DNA from: Nocardia sp. NBC_00416 | Lineage (GTDB): Bacteria; Actinomycetota; Actinomycetes; Mycobacteriales; Mycobacteriaceae | Direction: 5' to 3' | Assembly (NCBI RefSeq): GCF_036032445.1 | Contig: NZ_CP107932.1 | Coordinates: 1,800,501-1,864,500, forward strand | Length of the DNA stretch: 64,000 nucleotides | In this document: positions 62,101 to 64,000 of the stretch, in pieces | How positions within the stretch are numbered: the stretch's first letter is position 1 | Layout of the letters: each line of letters begins with the position of its first letter | The notes under the pieces: model-generated | The model's database searches: none | The model's input: the letters and a program-made list of their open reading frames with translations, nothing else | What the model was told of the DNA's origin: nothing | Translations under genes and position numbers: made by a program

Positions 62101-64000
62101 GCTTCGGCATCCGACATGTGGCGTTCGCCGAGGGTGCCGCCGAGGGGGCGGTAGTCGGGGACCGCGAAGTGATCCAGCCCGATCCGGGTCCGCACCTCGA
62201 TCGCCGACGAGACGAGCGGCTCCACGGTAGCTCGAGGCGCGAGCCCGGGAGAACCGAAACCGTAGACCGACGGTCGTCCGGCGGACTCGGTCAATACCCG
62301 GGTCACCTGATAACGCAGTCCCTCGGTCAACACGAGAGATGTTCTGCCAGAGCTCGATTCGGTCACTCGCACCGGCGTCCCGGCGGGCACCCGCACCACT
62401 GCCGTGCGGGGCCCGGCCGCTTCGTATTCGTCGTAGAACAGGACAGCCGTTCGATTCTCCGGTTCGGTACGAGTACGGTCGCGCATCCCATCCGAGCCAT
62501 CTGCGTCCGGAGCGCCGGGGTCGAGTTCGAACACGACCAGCGCGTCGTGCGGCAGCACCTGGGTACGGTCACCTTCGAAGACCTGGCGAAGATACTCGGT
62601 CGCCTCGGCTTCGGTCCGTAGCTCCACTGTGCCGCCGATGATTTCGAACTCGGCCTGCCGGGTCTGCTCCCGGACGGGTAGCTTGTCGAAATCGTCGTCG
62701 TCGTCGACGGGGCGGTAGTGGAAGCCGCCGGACTCCTGCGCGGCTCCGGTTCTGTCCTCGCCGCGGCCGAGCGGTAGATCTCCCCAGCGTGAGGCCAATC
62801 GCCCCGGCAGTTCGTCCACCGGAGCCGACCAGATACTCCGCGCGAACCGCAGATCCGAGATCTGGGCTTGCGCAATCGGCTCCGAGTCCGCGGCCGTCAT
62901 CGCCCGCAGCAGCCGGCTGATACGCAGGTAGCCTTGATACACGGCTTGGGACGGGGTGGCGGCGGGCGTTTCCAGTGAGACGCCCAGCATCGCCAGGGCA
63001 AGATCGCGGGTGCCCCACATGGCCGATCCCCACCCGGTGAACCCGGAGACACGACCGTTCGTGAACAGGATGTTGTCGAAGGTCAGCGCCGGAATCAGTT
63101 GGCAGCGATCTTGCCGGAGGGTCGCTGCCTGCGCGAGTATCGGAGCGAACGGCTGATCGGGCACACTGAACCGCTCCCGCGAGGTCGGCGACAGGTTCGC
63201 GTCCAGTGCCTCCATCTCCGCGGCGATCAGCGACCGCAGCAACTGCTCGGCGTCGGTCGCCACCCGAACTTCACCCGGCAGGTCCGACAGCGGTACGGCA
63301 CCGAGCTGTTCGAGCAGTTCGTCGACCGGAGCGACCAACTCTGTCGTCACCAGATGGCGATCGAGGAACGCCAGTGGATGGCCGGGCATGCGCTCCTCGA
63401 TGAGAACCGTGCCCGCGTCTTCGGTCTCCAGCCGGTACAGCGGACGGGGAACCCGCCGCACACCGTGGCGATCCAGCACGGCGAGCAGTTTGTGTTCCCG
63501 GCCCTCCCATTGCCCGCGGACCGCGGCGGCCGCGCGATCCGCGAGATCGCCGACCACGCAGAACCCGTCCCCCACGGTGAGGCAGTAGCGGCGCGCACCC
63601 TCCATCCTCGCCACCCGTATCTCGGCGGCCGTTTCGATCAGGAGCTGGGCCTCGGCGCCGGTCAGGGCACGGCCCTCGGTGCCGCCCAGCGTCCGGTATC
63701 GGCGCGCCGGGAACTCCGGGCCGAGTACGCCGGGCCGGCCGATAAGGGCATCGGTCCTCGCCCGGGAAACCAGCACCTTGTCCGAGCTGAAGTCGCCGAA
63801 ATACCGCATGCGCATCACGAAACTGAGTGAACCGGTCCACCCTTCGGCGTTGTTCTCGAGCCGGGTGTTCTCGAGCTCACCGACCCAGTCGAGTACCGGC
63901 GAGGAGAGATCGACCGGCGGCATCTCCGCACCCTGGTGGAAGACTACTATTCGAGCCACCCGATTCCACCAGGGTTCATTCGTGCTCACCAGCATCAGTA
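56130..64000 (-). CDS. giant multidomain protein: APH-like x2, papain-like deamidase, duplicated segment, 16 LacI-type HTH repeats; 5' end uncertain
   Basis: One uninterrupted minus-strand frame gives at least 2621 codons; an ATG lies at 63995 but the frame is still open at the window edge, so the start may lie outside. Residue order: ~95-390 and ~610-905, two related modules with degenerate aminoglycoside-phosphotransferase motifs; ~950-1030, an acidic/Pro-rich linker; ~1035-1190, a papain-like fold with Cys1048, His1133 and Asp1162; ~1236-1725, a tandem duplication; 1728-2621, sixteen LacI-type helix-turn-helix units of 48-62 residues. There is no signal peptide or transmembrane helix in view. 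Composition matches the genome. It is convergent with an ESX EspG gene. The function is unknown; a toxin, effector or DNA-organising role would be inference. Confidence 0.85.
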   Translation of the reverse strand, partial: LMLVSTNEPWWNRVARIVVFHQGAEMPPVDLSSPVLDWVGELENTRLENNAEGWTGSLSFVMRMRYFGDFSSDKVLVSRARTDALIGRPGVLGPEFPARRYRTLGGTEGRALTGAEAQLLIETAAEIRVARMEGARRYCLTVGDGFCVVGDLADRAAAAVRGQWEGREHKLLAVLDRHGVRRVPRPLYRLETEDAGTVLIEERMPGHPLAFLDRHLVTTELVAPVDELLEQLGAVPLSDLPGEVRVATDAEQLLRSLIAAEMEALDANLSPTSRERFSVPDQPFAPILAQAATLRQDRCQLIPALTFDNILFTNGRVSGFTGWGSAMWGTRDLALAMLGVSLETPAATPSQAVYQGYLRISRLLRAMTAADSEPIAQAQISDLRFARSIWSAPVDELPGRLASRWGDLPLGRGEDRTGAAQESGGFHYRPVDDDDDFDKLPVREQTRQAEFEIIGGTVELRTEAEATEYLRQVFEGDRTQVLPHDALVVFELDPGAPDADGSDGMRDRTRTEPENRTAVLFYDEYEAAGPRTAVVRVPAGTPVRVTESSSGRTSLVLTEGLRYQVTRVLTESAGRPSVYGFGSPGLAPRATVEPLVSSAIEVRTRIGLDHFAVPDYRPLGGTLGERHMSDAEAEILVSYAGLGASRWDGSFHGSRRLGGLTVRIEDGPVAPGAHPRGFSAVRVLPAIRQFVTMAIPELLHTAADVAVPSVDGMDSVTVAVWRRMRGAPVRAEELRDPTGIVGDIETLLAELKTVPHAVLTELNDGPLEPNDTAGFLRGRVAAALSAHQEFRDDSAASRTLAAVGVPAEPYAVVLTAADTMASAELQLIHGRLVPESVHVISGTVVGFNGFDSTQRGDPDFDRATFGYRPGAESLRFPQAGPNARVYDDLLRISDTIETIVALSRGQVDPELRAQTLRDTAANLTRLRRLWGDRSESVTSVDDLVRALGTEDTDSAPADRGTPSTDSERDGLGRYAHPSSDGNRDDDGPAAEQPTAVDDTTQAEPSESVPGPQTGPAQHASPAAREPDGGAATGEFADFLEHLRSGRQNCAALVEMRVQDMLGDAGRDVAPADADDPRFETAGMSAGEHARRLGAGWSAEELGTGAEGLAVLVQRIRALGGVAAGAVEFADAGAHAFAVFRVTEEFRQRHPELGFAVDEVVVFDNAAGGWVREADVEAWIARLDAAGAGEVHRIFFRVDGRPAVPLDGSVPRGDGPRGPIAGVPDGPGRGRNDPELLSAAIDLLETSEVDGTEDTGDTRMLVRVLQAAPPEMVVEAMNERVGKDHRDWLRQRYGRRVAADAEGSSAAARASVSQAEAAPAADVRAVAEAVAATLPLPLGSLDRPKPAAGSARSDVREYELLEFLVSRRFPGELVAALDGNLSRLQQAIAERTGQVAEYCRLRYLSGFGTDRIMASMGLDAAAVREIRRRAEDELTRSVLDAMGSFEVASATARSDADAAESAGLRPQSARRVFGDVLTILGYDRGKDQGEQAALASLARAVTDDVAATARLRHGEMPEGTSQHDWLISIARLALQRRITENIRAGVVATLTELGGDGERSAGHVRLLAHAVDSAPVAVIDSVLDHHLGESRRRWLRRRFGLHSVSSDPNLDRASASALAEAVLATQAISLEPLPARATPDFAVLQLRVAERFPASVVKIYGDDLAGLRTALAAQTGRVAEYCTVRFLRNLTPAEVMASMGLDESEEKALGQRAEAELSRRHIPPQAARRATRPELAREAGVSHRAVDTVLKGLPVGLEIWWRVVVAAERIGFVLPDEVYAAPLPSESGPSRSELAVVAGVAQDIVDRVLRGDKVSTQMWWRVVEAADDIGFELPPTATDLAHAAEVELPVVILVLNKKAVDPQVHARVLEAAIRIGFDLGDDLARPPEIRRRVSVGIVEKHAGVPRGTVRRMAAGGAVADTARALVTAAMAELDIEFRHGGVVPRSGFAPEFDWRAMAGLAGLDVELLLHVLRGGPALAETRQAVTAAADLLELTLPPEIPRRIPRRVMAELALESGLSVAMVKRILDYGHGTPSTKQRLIDAARRREVRFPPELLRQEPPPAPTRIELGRGAGVSDNTVRRMLNYGEGSDKAKRAVITTAARIAFELPPGLALLLSGWPVDEIAAEAKVHTGVVRAVAVNEDVDPQVREAVFAAAERIGHQAQPVVRYGPVAYVDGISHDLLEKLFSGFRLDYESWHEVVDTADRLGVELPERVRWAPLRWPIADIARAAGVEEDIVRALRDQRRVESRLREQLLRTIRTQFPGFVDRVPPAPPDGVSRRDLARAAGVSEHALWQMFESDRYRFAYSSWANVLAAAERIGFELPPEFLLAEIMWPVREIAAAAGVGLETVRRVRIGRLTVDPALRERVLEAMRRVTPRLVDRRTLAPPLPDLPRLDELIREAQVPTEIVRRFLQGIAVDYRSRRKILAAADRIEYDIPADDLAGPILWPLEEIAQKAGVTVTTVKEVCDGQRVQRDSRAKVVEAIAVVVPEYRDRVPPEPAGPMIVNKSELAREANVETETVDNLLNGRTVELRAWRAVVAAAARLGYDITEQAAAADIKWPTGEIARAAGVSPETVVKVRKGDPTVKPELRARVIAAIAAIAPELASRVPDIDSGSADLGS
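56133..58814 (-). repeat. sixteen tandem LacI-type HTH repeats (residues 1728-2621)
   Basis: The units begin at residues 1728, 1787, 1835, 1890, 1951, 2005, 2063, 2117, 2170, 2220, 2276, 2333, 2389, 2447, 2505 and 2560. The core is x-x-E-[IL]-A-x-x-A-G-V-x-x-x-x-V-x-x-V-x-x-G, then a helix R-V-x-x-A-A-x-R-I-G-[FY]. From unit 7 onward even units open with WP (WPVREIAAAAGVGLETVRRV, WPTGEIARAAGVSPETVVKV) and odd units carry the AAERIGFELPP ending, so pairs may be the evolutionary unit. The repeats are diverged at DNA level. Confidence 0.88.
58821..60290 (-). repeat. duplicated ~280-residue segment with sigma-4-like HTH
   Basis: TGQVAEYCRLRYLSGFGTDR and IMASMGLDAAAVREI near residue 1394 recur as TGRVAEYCTVRFLRNLTPAE and VMASMGLDESEEKAL near residue 1676. 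Upstream partners also match: WLRQRYGRR with WLRRRFGLH, and AVAEAVAAT with ALAEAVLAT. The core looks like the sigma-70 region-4 HTH (LRxLxxLTxxExMASMGL). Confidence 0.75.
60426..60893 (-). other. papain-like glutamine-deamidase-type domain (residues ~1035-1190)
   Basis: RQNCAALVEMRVQDML holds the nucleophile Cys1048; GAHAFAVFRV holds His1133; EVVVFDNAAGGWV holds Asp1162. The order and spacing match the toxin glutamine deamidase / Tox-PL family (PF15644-type). All three residues are intact, so the domain could be active. Confidence 0.65.
61281..62168 (-). other. second APH-like (pseudokinase-like) module (residues ~610-905)
   Basis: IHGRLVPESVHVISGTVVGF (His828) aligns with the APH catalytic loop HGDLHPxN, and FDSTQRGDPDFDRATF with IDWxxAxxGDPxxDLA. 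The catalytic Asp is Arg and the metal-binding Asn is Ser, so catalysis is unlikely. It opens with YRPLGGTLGERHMSDAEAEI, matching the first module. Confidence 0.55.
62826..63713 (-). other. first APH-like (pseudokinase-like) module (residues ~95-390)
   Basis: YRTLGGTEGRALTGAEAQLL opens the module, mirrored at residue ~612. VPRPLYRLETEDAGTVLIEE and RMPGHPLAF look like the nucleotide-binding lobe hinge. PALTFDNILFTNGRVSGFTG replaces the HGDLHxxN loop, and WGSAMWGTRDLALAMLG matches the DWxxAxxGxxxxDLA tail. The HGD is lost. Confidence 0.55.

Noticed and set aside
56130..64000. Ordinary LacI-family regulator, or several fused small genes
   Set aside because: The frame is continuous for over 2600 codons with sixteen HTH units and no sugar-binding domain; no stop or start signals separate the parts.
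1..64000. tRNA, rRNA, riboswitch, integrase or IS element
   Set aside because: I looked for cloverleaf-type inverted repeats, conserved tRNA arms, terminal repeats and transposase motifs and found none that could be defended.

Overview
The window is high-GC actinobacterial DNA, most likely from Nocardia or a close mycolic-acid-bearing relative. I infer this from the GC-rich codon use, a DUF3558-type lipoprotein, an F420-type luciferase-like oxidoreductase, an NDMA-dependent alcohol dehydrogenase, a PapA5-type acyltransferase, a type VII (ESX) secretion accessory island and SRPBCC/FadD lipid enzymes. No rRNA, tRNA, CRISPR array, transposase or prophage gene was seen.

Bases 1-12.2k hold a frameshifted, edge-truncated FAD oxidoreductase, a secreted glycine-zipper protein, an HTH protein, an MFS exporter, a Tat-like lipoprotein, and a PucR-type regulator facing a truncated sibling. 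They continue with an M50-type membrane protease, a siderophore-interacting flavoprotein divergent from a PapA5-like acyltransferase (an iron-box-like site lies between them), and a membrane metallophosphoesterase. Bases 12.4-21.5k hold an SRPBCC-acyl-CoA ligase fusion, a tiny Cys-rich protein, an LLM oxidoreductase, a three-helix-bundle/solute-binding fusion, a phytoene-desaturase-like flavoprotein, and a TerD-AIM24 fusion. At 21.5-22.4k is a gene-poor stretch with a terminator hairpin and an exact 131-bp tandem duplication.

Bases 22.4-38.4k hold an SDR, a KhtT/KhtU-like K+/H+ antiporter pair, folD, a DUF218 protein, galT, and a vWA + divergent PurA-like two-gene operon behind a TAGTC-N5-GACTA operator-like repeat. 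They are followed by an NDMA alcohol dehydrogenase, a MaoC hydratase, EamA and TauE transporters, an AlkZ-like protein, an SDR-DUF2867 protein and a PRC-barrel/DUF2382 stress protein. Bases 38.9-47.7k hold a response-regulator/thioredoxin-reductase-like fusion coupled to a cNMP-binding histidine kinase, a flavin monooxygenase/TetR divergon with two near-identical operators, an alpha/beta hydrolase, and a TetR/Baeyer-Villiger monooxygenase divergon. A perfect 16-bp terminator hairpin closes this part.

Bases 47.7-56.1k are a type VII secretion accessory island. A minus-strand run encodes EspH-like, YbaB/EspL-like, EspC-like, Esp-like substrate, EspC-like, PPE, EspG and a WXG100 pair. Divergent from it are a large Gly/Pro-rich substrate and a second EspG, coupled by ATGA. 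No Ecc core component lies in the window.

From 56.1k to the right edge runs one giant minus-strand gene (at least 2621 codons). It has two degenerate aminoglycoside-phosphotransferase-like modules, a central papain-like glutamine-deamidase-type domain with a visible Cys/His/Asp triad, a duplicated segment carrying a sigma-4-like helix-turn-helix, and about sixteen consecutive LacI-type helix-turn-helix repeats at the C-terminus. This is the most unusual object in the window.
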